From NCBI GenBank assembly GCA_026225295.1, contig JAMFSN010000309.1, positions 62,001-126,000 of the forward strand: a stretch of 64,000 bases of DNA. The letters run 5' to 3'. The stretch is from Frankia alni (lineage in GTDB: Bacteria > Actinomycetota > Actinomycetes > Frankiales > Frankiaceae). Under the pieces are notes generated by a model, which was not told the origin of the DNA, made no database searches, and worked only from the letters and a program-made list of their open reading frames with translations. Shown in pieces: positions 25,396 to 34,565 of the stretch. Positions within the stretch are counted from its first letter, which is position 1. Each line of letters begins with the position of its first letter. The translations under genes and the position numbers were made by a program.

Positions 25396-26628
25396 TCAGC
25401 TGAAGGTGAGTTCGCGAGCGTTGTCGACCATGATCCGTCGCTGATCTTCAAGCGAGAACGAGGTCAACTTCTGCAGGAAGTCCCGCGGCTCGGCGATTCC
25501 TTCCGCGTGCGGCCAGTCGGAGCCGAACAGAATGCGCTCGGCGGGCAGGTGGTGGGCGAGGTCCTCGACGCTGTCCTCGACGAACGGCGCGACCCAGCAG
25601 TTGCGGGTGAACTGCTCAACCGGCGAACTGGTGAAGATCTCCGGATTCTGGTTGGCCAGGACCTCGAGGCTGTGCAGCAACGGTCCCACCCAGGTGGCAC
25701 CGTTCTCGATGAAGGCCACCCGTACGCCGGGAAAGCGCTCGTACAGCCCGTGGCACACCAGCGCGGCCGCGAAGTCGTGGACCAGGCGGTGCTTCATGAG
25801 CATCTTGACGAACGGCTCCGTGTAGGTCAGGGCGTTCGTGTCTCCGGACAGCTCGGCGGTTCGGTAGCCCCACGCGCTCGCGACCGCGTCGTCAACCGTC
25901 CGGTAACCGTCCTCGAAGCCGGCGTGCGGCGCCACGACGAGCCCCGCCTCCTGCACCCGGGCCCAGAACGGGTCAAAGGCCTTATCAGCCGGTGAACGTA
26001 GACCGTCGGGCGTGAAAACCGGTCCATTGCGAATGCTGACGATGCGGGCGCCGCGCCCGATCGCCCATTCCAGTTCGGTCACCGCGCGGTCGACGTCGGA
26101 CAGGCTCAGAAAGGGCACGCCGAAGATGCGGTCCTGGTAGGAGAAACCCCAGTCCTCGTCGAGCCACCGGTTGAAAGCCCGCAGGAGCTCGAGCGCCCCT
26201 TCGATATCCGGCTGGATCGGGCCTTCCATGCAGACCGCGTGGGACGGGAACAGCCAGGCGGCCTCGAGGCCCTGCTCGTCCATGACCTTCAGCCGCGCGT
26301 CGCGGTTGAACCATTCCGGATGGGCGGCGGGATCCTCGGAGGTCAGCTCCGTACCGAATGTCTCCTTCGTCGACTTGCCGGCGAAGTAATCATAGAGCGC
26401 GCCGGGCTTCGGGCGCCCGTACTGGTCGCCGGGGCCCGGAAGAATGGGGTGTTTCCGCTCGCCGATGTAGTAGGCCAGCTTGCCGGCCTCTTCCACCAGA
26501 CGCAGGCCGCGGTCGGCGAACTTCGGATCGCGGAAACGGGTGAAGGCGTCGCTCGGCTCCCAGTAGTGGTTATCAGCGTCGAAGGCGGTCGTGATCGCGC
26601 TCTCGGTCGAGATCGCACTTTCGGTCAT
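25396..26628 (-). CDS. Amidohydrolase-2 family protein
   Basis: 410-residue metal-dependent hydrolase/decarboxylase of the amidohydrolase-2 (ACMSD-like) group. The N-terminal motif is DADNHYWEP, a variant of the usual DxHxH; inner motifs are VVAPHAGFED and, near the C-terminus, RILFGSDWPHAEG, where Asp is a likely metal or catalytic residue. Family members decarboxylate or hydrolyse ring-derived acids. ATG 26628 follows GAGGGC and lies 11 bp after the stop of the upstream N-acyl-amino-acid deacylase-like gene, so the two share an mRNA. The substrate is unknown. Confidence 0.88.
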   Translation of the reverse strand: MTESAISTESAITTAFDADNHYWEPSDAFTRFRDPKFADRGLRLVEEAGKLAYYIGERKHPILPGPGDQYGRPKPGALYDYFAGKSTKETFGTELTSEDPAAHPEWFNRDARLKVMDEQGLEAAWLFPSHAVCMEGPIQPDIEGALELLRAFNRWLDEDWGFSYQDRIFGVPFLSLSDVDRAVTELEWAIGRGARIVSIRNGPVFTPDGLRSPADKAFDPFWARVQEAGLVVAPHAGFEDGYRTVDDAVASAWGYRTAELSGDTNALTYTEPFVKMLMKHRLVHDFAAALVCHGLYERFPGVRVAFIENGATWVGPLLHSLEVLANQNPEIFTSSPVEQFTRNCWVAPFVEDSVEDLAHHLPAERILFGSDWPHAEGIAEPRDFLQKLTSFSLEDQRRIMVDNARELTFS

Positions 26629-26639
26629 GGTGTGTGCCC

Positions 26640-28364
26640 TCACTCCGTGCCGTGGCGTAGCAGCCGGCCGGGTGTGGCCATGGTGCACTCGCCGTCAATG
26701 AACGTGGTCTGGCCGTTGACGATGATCCGGTCGTAACCCGTCGCTTTCTGGATGAGCCGCCACTCCCCCGCCGGGTAGTCCCAGGCGCGCTCAGCCGGCA
26801 GGCTGTCGACGGTTTCGGGATCGTAGATGATGACGTCGGCCGGTACACCCTCGGCGAGGTAGCCCCGACCCTTCAGCCCGGCCGCCTGCGCGGGGTAGGC
26901 CGACAGCCGCCAGTGGGCCTGCTCCAGCGACATGATCTTGTGCTCGCGCACCCACAGGGCCAGCATCTCGGTCGCGTAGCGCGCCGTGGTCACGAACTTC
27001 GTGTGCGCGCCACCGTCGCTGACCCCGGGGAGCGACACCATGCCGTTCGCGATCTCCTTCATGGAGTCGGCCGGGGTGATGAGCAGCGGGGTGGCGAACC
27101 CGACCCGCAGCTCACCGGCCACGGCGACGTCGAGGAAGGCATCGATCTCGTGCTTGCCCTCGCGCTGCGCGATCTCTCCGATCGTGAAGCCCTCGTAGGT
27201 GTCCTTGAGCTCGCGGGCCCGCCCCACGTCGCTGGAGATCCAGTGGACCTTGATCTCACCCAGCGGATACCCGGCGCCGAACAGGCCGCCCCGAGCTTCG
27301 TGGATCTCCTTCATCTCGGCCCGCCGCACCGGGTCGGCCAGCTTGACCTGCTTCTCCGCGACCGTCCCGATCAGCGCCTCCCGCCAGACCGGGATGGCGT
27401 CCGCGAGGTTGTACTCCTCGAGCGTGAACTCGGAGGCGAAGTTCGTGGTCAGCGCCTGCGCGAAGACCCGGAGACCCTCGTCCTGGTTGAGTTCCTCGAG
27501 TCGCCGCAGGGCGGTCTTGTGGGTCAGCTGCTGGCCGCCGTGCTGGTTGAGCGCCCCGTCAGCCAGCAACGCGTTCCAGATGATCGGGCGACCGCTCTCC
27601 GCGGCCATGTAGGCCGCGGTCTCGAGCGGCCCGGTCATCTGGGCCACACCACGCCCGAGCGACCCCATGGCGCGGCAGAACGCCTGCACCTCGCGCTCGG
27701 TCATCATGTCGGTGACCATCGGCGTGCCGTCGTGGTCGAGCTGGACGTTGCCGATCTCGCCGATGATCTGCGCGCTGAAGCCACAGCCGCCGACGCGCAT
27801 ACCCTCGATCAGAAGATCACACATGCGGGCCAGCTGCTCGTCCGTGACGCGGTTCTTCTTGGCCTCATCGATACCGACGACGTAGCCGTACAGCGGCGCG
27901 AGCGGCACGAAGGACATGACGTTGACGCCCTTGGGGACCCGGTCGACGCTCGCGAGGTACTCCTCGAACGTCACCCAGTCCCACGGCATGCCCGCGCGCA
28001 TCGTGGCCAGCGGGACCGCCTCGTTGCGGGCCAGGCTCAGCATCGCGCGGTCGCGGTCCTCCGGCTTGCACGGGGCGAAACCGAAGCCACAGTTACCGAT
28101 GACCACGCTGGTGACCCCGTGCCAGCCCGACATCGTGCACCAGGGGTCCCAGAACAACTGGCTGTCGTAGTGCGTGTGGAGGTCGACGAAACCCGGGGCC
28201 ACGATCCGCCCGGTCGCATCGACGACCTCGGCGCCTTCGGACGCGTCGACCGCGCCGATGCGCACGACCTTGCCGTCCGCGATGGCGACGTCCGCGCGGT
28301 AGCGCGGCGTCTGCAGACCGTCGATGACGGTTCCACCTTTGATCACCAGGTCGTATGTAGCCAA
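26640..28364 (-). CDS. N-acyl-D-amino-acid deacylase-like amidohydrolase
   Basis: 574-residue amidohydrolase with a beta-sandwich plus TIM barrel. It opens YDLVIKGGTVIDGLQTPRYR, has the metal motif VDLHTHYDSQLFWDP, the NCGFGFAPC segment (Cys is a metal ligand in D-aminoacylases) and SDGGAHTKF with the catalytic Asp. The C-terminal strands ADVIIYDPETV and ATGYDRIIVNGQTTF complete the sandwich. The first convincing codon is TTG 28364; no ATG or GTG is available nearby and GGAGG is rather far away, so the start is uncertain. This class cleaves N-acyl-D-amino acids and other cyclic or amide bonds. It leads the pair with the amidohydrolase-2 gene. Confidence 0.88.
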   Translation of the reverse strand: MATYDLVIKGGTVIDGLQTPRYRADVAIADGKVVRIGAVDASEGAEVVDATGRIVAPGFVDLHTHYDSQLFWDPWCTMSGWHGVTSVVIGNCGFGFAPCKPEDRDRAMLSLARNEAVPLATMRAGMPWDWVTFEEYLASVDRVPKGVNVMSFVPLAPLYGYVVGIDEAKKNRVTDEQLARMCDLLIEGMRVGGCGFSAQIIGEIGNVQLDHDGTPMVTDMMTEREVQAFCRAMGSLGRGVAQMTGPLETAAYMAAESGRPIIWNALLADGALNQHGGQQLTHKTALRRLEELNQDEGLRVFAQALTTNFASEFTLEEYNLADAIPVWREALIGTVAEKQVKLADPVRRAEMKEIHEARGGLFGAGYPLGEIKVHWISSDVGRARELKDTYEGFTIGEIAQREGKHEIDAFLDVAVAGELRVGFATPLLITPADSMKEIANGMVSLPGVSDGGAHTKFVTTARYATEMLALWVREHKIMSLEQAHWRLSAYPAQAAGLKGRGYLAEGVPADVIIYDPETVDSLPAERAWDYPAGEWRLIQKATGYDRIIVNGQTTFIDGECTMATPGRLLRHGTE

Positions 28365-28458
28365 GGCGACTCGCCGTCCCTCCGGGTGGAGCCGACCGGG
28401 GTCGGCTCGTTGAGTGCGCTCTATCACTAGACACAACAAAATTTACACCCGTGTCCCA

Positions 28459-28491
28459 CCGTCGGACAAGGGGAGCGATTTTGTCCGACGG
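28459..28491. repeat. Perfect 11-bp inverted repeat between TetR and deacylase genes
   Basis: CCGTCGGACAA (28459-28469) and TTGTCCGACGG (28481-28491) are exact reverse complements around an 11-nt loop. On the minus strand it sits 12 bp after the TetR stop codon, where a terminator would be expected, but no T-run follows. It is also about 95 bp upstream of the deacylase start, so it could instead be an operator. Confidence 0.6.
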
Positions 28492-28503
28492 AACGGCGGG
28501 CCG

Positions 28504-29145
28504 TCAGGCCGCCACGAGCGCGCGGACGAGGTAGCGCTCCAGGAACTGGCGCTTCTCCTCCGTTGTCCGACGACGCCACGGCGGGGCGAGCAGGATCAGC
28601 GAGATGGCGTTCATCCAGCGGACCGTGTCACGGAGGTCGAGGTCGGCGTGCAGCAGGGCCGCCGCCTGCCAGCGCTCGAGCAGCGGCCCGAAGATGCGCA
28701 GGGCGGCATCGACCACCGGTTCGGACTCCAGTTCCAGTTCGGTGACGAAGCTCCGGCTGTCGGGGGAGAACAACGCCTCGTTGACGGGATTCCCGTCGAC
28801 GAGCGAGATCGGGCCGAGCACCAGCTGGGGTAGGGAAAGGCTCGGGTCCGCAGGGTGTTCCAGAGACTCCACCACGGCCGTCAGCGCGGCCGCGGTCCTG
28901 CTCAGCAACAGGGCGGTGATGAGATCGTCCCGGGAGGGGAAGTACCGGTACAGGGTCGACCGGGCGACCGAAGCCTCGTAGGCGACCTCGCTCATGCTGA
29001 CGTGGGCATCGCCGCGACGGGCAATGCAGCGCATGACCGCGTCAAGCAGTCGCTGCCGCGCTTCGTCGTCATCGAGCAGGGCCCTGTTCTTTCCCCAGTG
29101 CCGCGCTTCTGGACCGCGCTGTGGCTGTGCCGTCGACCGCTCCAT
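28504..29145 (-). CDS. TetR-family regulator (4), paralogue of the one at 14724
   Basis: 213-residue TetR-type regulator. HTH segment VAYEASVARSTLYRYFPSRDDL follows ALLDDDEARQRLLDAVMRCIARRG. The ligand domain repeats phrases of the regulator at 14724: NPVNEALFSPDSRSFV, LLHADLDLRDTVRWMN and FLERYLVRALV. The start is ATG 29145 (GTG 29166 is possible); neither has a clear ribosome binding site. It sits inside the minus-strand catabolic run, between the NDMA-type alcohol dehydrogenase and the deacylase gene, with 145 and 139 bp on either side, so it likely controls one or both flanking units. Confidence 0.87.
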   Translation of the reverse strand: MERSTAQPQRGPEARHWGKNRALLDDDEARQRLLDAVMRCIARRGDAHVSMSEVAYEASVARSTLYRYFPSRDDLITALLLSRTAAALTAVVESLEHPADPSLSLPQLVLGPISLVDGNPVNEALFSPDSRSFVTELELESEPVVDAALRIFGPLLERWQAAALLHADLDLRDTVRWMNAISLILLAPPWRRRTTEEKRQFLERYLVRALVAA

Positions 29146-29290
29146 CAGATTGTGATGGTACGGCACGGGGGAACTGGGCCGCGTCCAACCGCCGGCCCCC
29201 GGCCCCGGCCACCGTCACCAGGTGGCGGCCGTGGCTGGGACCGCGCCGGCGGGCCGGGGTACGCCTGCGGCCGACCTGGGTCACCGATTG

Positions 29291-30436
29291 TCAGAAGACA
29301 ATCACGCCGCGGATGTTTTTGCCGTCCCGCATGTCCTGGTAACCCTGATTGACCTCGTCGAGGGAATAGGTCTTCGTGATCATCTCGTCGAGCTTGAGCT
29401 TGCCGTCCCGGTACAACGACAGCAACCGCGGGATGTCATAGCGCGGGTTGGCGTTACCGAAAATGCAGCCGACCAGCTCCTTGCGTTGCATGGCGAACTC
29501 GAACAGGTTGAGCTTCACATTGTCATCGGTCATGGCGGCGATGGAGGTGATCACGGCCCGGCCCGCCTTCTTGACCAGACTCATCATCTGCCCCACCTGG
29601 GCACCCTCGGCGAGCCCGACCGTGAGGACGACCTTGTCGGCCATGGCGCCGCGGGTGATTTCGCGCACGAGCGGACCGGCCTCCTCCATGGAGGACGCGG
29701 TGTGGGTCGCCCCGAACGTGAGCGCCGCCTCGAGTTTCCACGCGACCGGATCTACGGCGACGACCTGCCGCGCCCCGGCCAGCGCCGCTCCCTGCACGGC
29801 GCTCATGCCCAGTCCCCCGACGCCGACCACGACGACGGTCTCACCCGGCCGCACGTCGGCCGCATAGGTCGCAGACCCCCAGCCGGTCGTCACGCCGCAG
29901 CCGACCAGGGCCGCCGTGGCGAGCGGGATGTCCTTGTCGATCTTTATGCAGGAGTCCTGTGAGGCGACGGTGTACGGGGCGAAGGTGCCGAGCGCACACA
30001 TGGCGCCGAGGTCCCGACCGTCCTTGCTGTGGTGCCGGGTCGTGAGATCCGTCAGCTGCTTTCCGCTCAACAGGAACGCGCCGAGATCACACAGGTGCTG
30101 CTGGCCGGTCGAGCAGGACGGGCACCGGCCGCAGGACGGGATGAAGCTGAACACGACGTGGTCGCCAGGCTCGAGTCCCTTTACCTCCGGCCCCACCTCG
30201 ACCACCACGCCGGAGCCTTCATGGCCCCCGATGGCCGGGAACTGGGACAGACCGAAGGCCTCGGCCGTCGCCGGGTCGAAGACCATGTCGCCGGTGACCA
30301 GGTGCTCGTCGGAGTGACAGAGCCCGGAGGCGGCCAGCTTGACCAGAACCTCGCCGGCCTTGGGCGGGTCGAGTTCGATGTCCTCGACACTCCATTCGGT
30401 GTGCGGTTCCCACAAGATGGCGGCGCGTGTCCTCAT
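29291..30436 (-). CDS. NDMA-dependent (mycofactocin-type) zinc alcohol dehydrogenase
   Basis: 381-residue zinc-dependent MDR alcohol dehydrogenase. Catalytic zinc site: GLCHSDEHLVTGD and IGGHEGSG; structural zinc lobe: CGRCPSCSTGQQHLC; Rossmann motif VGVGGLG. The long insert around DLTTRHHSKDGRDLGAM and the overall sequence match the actinobacterial class that holds NAD tightly and is re-oxidised through mycofactocin or, in the test tube, NDMA. No mycofactocin genes are in the window. ATG 30436 follows AAGGGACC. It oxidises an alcohol to an aldehyde or ketone, fitting between the hydrolase (58 bp upstream) and the aldehyde dehydrogenase of the same run. Confidence 0.9.
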   Translation of the reverse strand: MRTRAAILWEPHTEWSVEDIELDPPKAGEVLVKLAASGLCHSDEHLVTGDMVFDPATAEAFGLSQFPAIGGHEGSGVVVEVGPEVKGLEPGDHVVFSFIPSCGRCPSCSTGQQHLCDLGAFLLSGKQLTDLTTRHHSKDGRDLGAMCALGTFAPYTVASQDSCIKIDKDIPLATAALVGCGVTTGWGSATYAADVRPGETVVVVGVGGLGMSAVQGAALAGARQVVAVDPVAWKLEAALTFGATHTASSMEEAGPLVREITRGAMADKVVLTVGLAEGAQVGQMMSLVKKAGRAVITSIAAMTDDNVKLNLFEFAMQRKELVGCIFGNANPRYDIPRLLSLYRDGKLKLDEMITKTYSLDEVNQGYQDMRDGKNIRGVIVF

Positions 30437-30494
30437 CGCTGGTCCCTTCGGTCGGAATACTGGGCGTCGGTGGATAAATTCGTGGCCATCATGG

Positions 30495-31496
30495 TCAGCT
30501 CGGCACTGGCCGGTCCAGCGCCCGCTTCAGCGCCGCCGAGCGTTCGGCGTTCGCGCGCGCGGCGATGCCGGCCCCGGTGTACAGGTCGAAACCGTGGATG
30601 GCGCCCGGGTGGACGTGCAACTCGGTCGGGACGCCCGCCCGGACCAGCCGGGAGGCGTAGGCGATGTCTTCGTCGACGAAGAGGTCCAACGCTCCGGTCA
30701 GGACGAAGGCGGGCGGCAGGTCCGACAGGTCCGCGGCCCGGGCCGCGGCCGCGTAGGGCGAGACGTCATCGCCGCCGGGCTCGCGACCCAGCAGGCTGCG
30801 CCAGCCGAAGTGGTTGCTGGCGCGGTTCCAGATGAACTCGCCGGTGGCCGGATTCGGGTCCCGGACACAGGTCCGGTCGTCGAGCATCGGATAGGTGAGG
30901 TGCTGGAAGGCCAACTGGTAGACCCCCCGGTCGCGGACCAGCAGAGCAAGCGCCGCGGCCAGCCCACCACCGGCGCTCTCCCCCATCACCCCGATGCGCC
31001 GCGGATCGATACCGAGTTCGGCGGCATGCTCGAAGGTCCAGCGCAGGGCCGCGTAGCAGTCCTCGAGCGCGCCCGGGAAGATCGTCTCCGGGGCCAGCCG
31101 GTAGTCGACCGAGATCAGGACACAACGCAACCCGGCGACGAGGCGGCGGTGGACCGGTTCGAAGTCCGCCGCCGAACGGAGGACATAGCCGCCGCCGTGC
31201 AGGTGGAGAATGCCGGGGAGGGATTCTGTCGCGGCACCGTCCCCCGCCGCACCGTCCCCCGCCGCACCGGCCGGGCGGTAGACGTGAAGCGGCACCGCGG
31301 GCGCACCGGGCGGCCCGGGCACGCTTCGACGGCTGAGCACCGACCCGGTGGTCGGCGCGGGATCGAGAACCAGGCGTCCGGCCCGCGCCGTCGGCAGGTT
31401 CTCCTCGGTCAGCGAGAGCGTGGGCATCACCTCGACCATGGGCCGCAGCTCGCGATCGACGAGGTGCAGCGTCCTCATCCGGGTCCGGCCGGCCAC
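30495..31496 (-). CDS. HSL-type alpha/beta hydrolase (esterase/lipase)
   Basis: 333-residue hydrolase of the hormone-sensitive-lipase group. Oxyanion motif LHLHGGGYVL, nucleophile motif VMGESAGGG, acidic residue in TGALDLFVDE and catalytic His in VHPGAIHGFDLY. A short repeat, GAAGDGAAGDGAA, precedes the oxyanion motif. GTG 31496 has GAGGGGG about 11 nt upstream; an internal ATG (MRTLHL) at 31478 is an alternative start. Downstream of a Baeyer-Villiger monooxygenase in the same run, it is the natural candidate to open the ester or lactone formed by that enzyme. Confidence 0.9.
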   Translation of the reverse strand: MAGRTRMRTLHLVDRELRPMVEVMPTLSLTEENLPTARAGRLVLDPAPTTGSVLSRRSVPGPPGAPAVPLHVYRPAGAAGDGAAGDGAATESLPGILHLHGGGYVLRSAADFEPVHRRLVAGLRCVLISVDYRLAPETIFPGALEDCYAALRWTFEHAAELGIDPRRIGVMGESAGGGLAAALALLVRDRGVYQLAFQHLTYPMLDDRTCVRDPNPATGEFIWNRASNHFGWRSLLGREPGGDDVSPYAAAARAADLSDLPPAFVLTGALDLFVDEDIAYASRLVRAGVPTELHVHPGAIHGFDLYTGAGIAARANAERSAALKRALDRPVPS

Positions 31497-31512
31497 GTCC
31501 GAGGCCGCCCCC

Positions 31513-31896
31513 TCACGCTACGCTGCCGTCGTAGGTGAAAACGTCTGACGATCCCTCCTGCATGCGATAGGAGATGGACCCCCGGAGATCCTTGATCTCA
31601 CCGGAGCCATCGAAAATCTCCATGTCCCCGCCGCCCGGGATGCCCTTGAACTTCCACAGCAGCGTGCCCGGCCGACCCTTGGCCGTACCGGTGAACGTGC
31701 CGAAGCCATAGTGCGTCTGCGAACCGTCGGCGTGCTCGACCGCCACAAAGGTTTCCCCGGCGGGACCGTCGAAGTCACCACTGTACGTGGCCGCCGCATA
31801 CAGGTACGTCACCTTCTCCGGCCCCGAGGTGAATGTGAACAGGACGGTCCGGCTGTGGACGGTGATGCCGCCGCTGACTTTCTGCTCCTCGGCCAT
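31513..31896 (-). CDS. DUF3224-like small beta-barrel protein
   Basis: 127-residue protein rich in beta strands: VTYLYAAATYSGDFDGPAG, GFGTFTGTAKGRPGTLLWKF, a Gly-rich turn and GSGEIKDLRGSISYRMQEG. The pattern agrees with DUF3224, a family related to allene-oxide-cyclase-like barrels, with no assigned reaction. The identification is from strand pattern and length, not a catalytic motif. It lies 16 bp before the HSL hydrolase and 45 bp after the second alcohol dehydrogenase, so it is certainly co-transcribed. A role in ligand binding or ring chemistry in the pathway is possible. Confidence 0.65.
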   Translation of the reverse strand: MAEEQKVSGGITVHSRTVLFTFTSGPEKVTYLYAAATYSGDFDGPAGETFVAVEHADGSQTHYGFGTFTGTAKGRPGTLLWKFKGIPGGGDMEIFDGSGEIKDLRGSISYRMQEGSSDVFTYDGSVA

Positions 31897-31941
31897 GTTT
31901 TCCTTCCGCGCTTGGTTCCTCGCCCCGTCGCTCGCGGGGCC

Positions 31942-32994
31942 TCAGGTCTCGATCACGATCCGCCCGTCGACGCTGCCGTCCCGCAGCCGCTCCATCGCCG
32001 CGTTCGCCTCGTCCCAGTGCATCGTCACCATCGGCAGCGGCTTCAGGCGACCGGTCTGGGCGAGGGCGATGACGTCGCGCAGGTCTCCCAGGCTGCCGGT
32101 CACCGAGCCGATAATAGAACGTGGTTTCAGAATCATGCTCACGAGCGACACCTCAAGTGCGCCCCTCCCCACGCCCACGAGGACCAGCTTTCCGCCCTTA
32201 CTGAGGGCCTCCAGCGCCATACCCGCCGTGGACGGGTGGTTCACGACGTCGATGGCCGCGAGCAGCGGGCCGCCGGCCGCCTCTTTGACCGCCTCGACAA
32301 TGGCGGGATCCGCGCCGTCGAGGGCGTGGGTGGCTCCGGCCGCCAACGCGGCCGCGCGCTTGCCCGGGCTCAGGTCGACGACGATGATCCTGCGGTGGCC
32401 CAGCGCGTGGAGCATCCGCAGCGCCGTCGAGCCCACGCCACCGGCCCCGATAAGGAGGACCGGCCGGTCGTGGTCCAGCGGGTACAGCTTCGAGATCGCC
32501 GAGAACGCGGTGGTACCGGCGCAGGCCAGCGTGGCCGCGAAGGCCGGCTCGACCGAGCCGTAGTCGAACAGGTACCGGGGGTCCGGGACCACCACCTGGG
32601 AGCTGAAGCCGCCGTGGCGCATGATGCCGAGGATCGTCTGCTGGTCGCAGAGGTTCTCCTCCCCGGCCCGGCAGCGGTCGCAGCGGCCGCAGCCGATGAA
32701 CGGGTAGACGACGCGGCTGTCGCCGATCCGCACGCCCTCGGCGTCCGGGCCGACCGCCACCACCGTGCCCACCACTTCGTGACCGGGCGCGCGCGGGAAC
32801 TCCACCCCGCGGTCGGCGACCCTCATCGTCTGCCCGCCGCCCAGGTCGTACTCGCCCTTCCACAGGTTGAGGTCCGAGCGGCACACACCGCAGTGCGTCA
32901 CCGCCAGGACGACCTCCGTGCCCATCGGCTCGGGGTCGGGCAGAGTGAGGCACTCGAGCGGCTTGTCGTGCTCCACGACGGCCCAGAGCCTCAT
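31942..32994 (-). CDS. Zinc-dependent MDR alcohol dehydrogenase
   Basis: 350-residue zinc alcohol dehydrogenase. Catalytic zinc ligands: THCGVCRSDLNLW and APGHEVVG; structural zinc lobe: CGRCDRCRAGEENLC; nucleotide motif LLIGAGGVGSTALR. It differs clearly from the NDMA-type enzyme at 29291 and should use free NAD(P). Within the run it follows the aldehyde dehydrogenase by 83 bp and would oxidise the alcohol released by ester cleavage, or the first hydroxylation product. Exact substrate unknown. Confidence 0.92.
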   Translation of the reverse strand: MRLWAVVEHDKPLECLTLPDPEPMGTEVVLAVTHCGVCRSDLNLWKGEYDLGGGQTMRVADRGVEFPRAPGHEVVGTVVAVGPDAEGVRIGDSRVVYPFIGCGRCDRCRAGEENLCDQQTILGIMRHGGFSSQVVVPDPRYLFDYGSVEPAFAATLACAGTTAFSAISKLYPLDHDRPVLLIGAGGVGSTALRMLHALGHRRIIVVDLSPGKRAAALAAGATHALDGADPAIVEAVKEAAGGPLLAAIDVVNHPSTAGMALEALSKGGKLVLVGVGRGALEVSLVSMILKPRSIIGSVTGSLGDLRDVIALAQTGRLKPLPMVTMHWDEANAAMERLRDGSVDGRIVIET

Positions 32995-33077
32995 GGATAC
33001 ACCCCCGTGAGAGTCGTTTCGGAACGGTCAAGGGGCGCGGTCCGTCGCGGGCCGGCACCCCCTCGGTCGGTGTCGTC

Positions 33078-34565
33078 TCAGTCGGTGTTGATGGTGACGC
33101 TCTTGGTGTAGAGGTAGGCGTCGACGTGCTCCGGGCCGCCCTTCGACCCGTAGCCACTCGCCTTGTAGCCGCCGAAGCCGACCGCTGGATCGATGGCGCC
33201 GTAGCAGTTCACCCAGAGCGTTCCGGCCTTGATGCCGTGCGTCATCTTCAGCGCGGTGCCGAGATCCCGGGTCCACACCGCGCCACCGAGCCCGTAGGGC
33301 GTCTCGTTCGCGAGCCGCAGCGCTTCGTCGGCCTCGTCGAACGGGATCACCGACACGACCGGGCCGAAGATTTCCTCACGGGCGATGGTCATGGTGTTGG
33401 AGACGTCGGCGAAGACGGTCGGCGCGACGTAGTAGCCCTCGGCGAGGTCACCGCCGAGCCGCGCACCGCCGCTGGCCACCACCGCCCCCTCCTCCTGACC
33501 GATGGACACATAGCCCAGCACCCGGTCCAGCTGCTTCTGGGAAATGAGGGGCCCCAGATTCGTCCCCGGGTCCAGCGGATCGCCGACCGTGAGGCTTTTG
33601 CTGAAGGCCGCCAGCCGCTCGACGAACTCGTCCTGGATCGAGCGCTGCACGAACAGCCGGGTGCCGGCGTAGCAGATCTGGCCGGTGTTGTTGAAGACCG
33701 CCATGGCCGCCCCGGGGACGGCCCGGTCCAGGTCGGCGTCGGCGAACACGATGTCCGGCGACTTGCCGCCCAGTTCGAGCTGGAGGCGCTTGATATTGAC
33801 GGCGGAGGCCCGAATGATCGAACGGCCGGTTTCCGTTGATCCGGTGAAGGACAACCGGTCGACGTCCGGATGTTCGGCGAGCGCGGCGCCGGCGGTCTGG
33901 CCGTAGCCGGTCACGACGTTCACCACGCCGTCGGGCACACCGGCTTCCTGAAGCAGCTGCGCCATCCGCAGCAGGCTCAGGGAAGCGTCTTCGGCCGGCT
34001 TCAGGACGACGGTGCACCCGGTGGCCAGTACCGGGCCCAGCACGAACCACTGGCTGATGAGCGGGCCGTTCCAGGGGATGATGCTGCCGACCACGCCGAC
34101 CGGCGCCTTGAGGGTCATGGTGGTGAACTGGCCGGGCAGCGAGTTCTCGATCGTCTGGCCGTTGGTGTTGACCACCTGCGAGGCGTAGAACTGGATGGCC
34201 TCGAGGATGAAGCTGCGAAAGCCCAGCGTGCGTGACAGCGGCGCCCCCATGTCGAGGGTCTCCAGGAGCGCCAGTTCGTCGTAGTTCGCGGCCACGAGAT
34301 CATGAATGCGGTGCAGGAGCCGCTGGCGCTCGTAGGGCGTGAACCGCGACCACGGGCCTTCGAAGGCGGCGCGCGCGGCCCGGACGGCGGCATCGACATC
34401 GGCCTTCCCGCCCTCGGCGAGCGAGGCGAGCCGGTGGCCCGTCGCGGGGTTGACCGTCTCGAAGGTCCCGCCCGAGGCCGCCGGTTGCCAGCGTCCGTCG
34501 ACGAAGTGGTCCTTGATGTCCTGCCCCAGGAACGGGTGCACGGAAGGAAGGTCGATAGTTGTCAC
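33078..34565 (-). CDS. Aldehyde dehydrogenase (1)
   Basis: 495-residue NAD(P)-dependent aldehyde dehydrogenase. Motifs: IIPWNGPLISQW, the general base in LELGGKSPDIVF, FTGSTETGR for NAD binding, the nucleophile in NNTGQICYAGTR, and EEIFGPVVSV. GTG 34565 overlaps the stop of the monooxygenase gene as GTGA, showing translational coupling. The frame stays open more than 800 bp upstream, but that part is only an antisense shadow of the monooxygenase gene. It turns the pathway aldehyde into an acid ready for CoA activation. Confidence 0.94.
   Translation of the reverse strand: MTTIDLPSVHPFLGQDIKDHFVDGRWQPAASGGTFETVNPATGHRLASLAEGGKADVDAAVRAARAAFEGPWSRFTPYERQRLLHRIHDLVAANYDELALLETLDMGAPLSRTLGFRSFILEAIQFYASQVVNTNGQTIENSLPGQFTTMTLKAPVGVVGSIIPWNGPLISQWFVLGPVLATGCTVVLKPAEDASLSLLRMAQLLQEAGVPDGVVNVVTGYGQTAGAALAEHPDVDRLSFTGSTETGRSIIRASAVNIKRLQLELGGKSPDIVFADADLDRAVPGAAMAVFNNTGQICYAGTRLFVQRSIQDEFVERLAAFSKSLTVGDPLDPGTNLGPLISQKQLDRVLGYVSIGQEEGAVVASGGARLGGDLAEGYYVAPTVFADVSNTMTIAREEIFGPVVSVIPFDEADEALRLANETPYGLGGAVWTRDLGTALKMTHGIKAGTLWVNCYGAIDPAVGFGGYKASGYGSKGGPEHVDAYLYTKSVTINTD

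Noticed and set aside
29291-30436. A mycofactocin biosynthesis cluster
   Set aside because: The NDMA-type dehydrogenase is a typical client, but no mftA-F-like genes are in the window.
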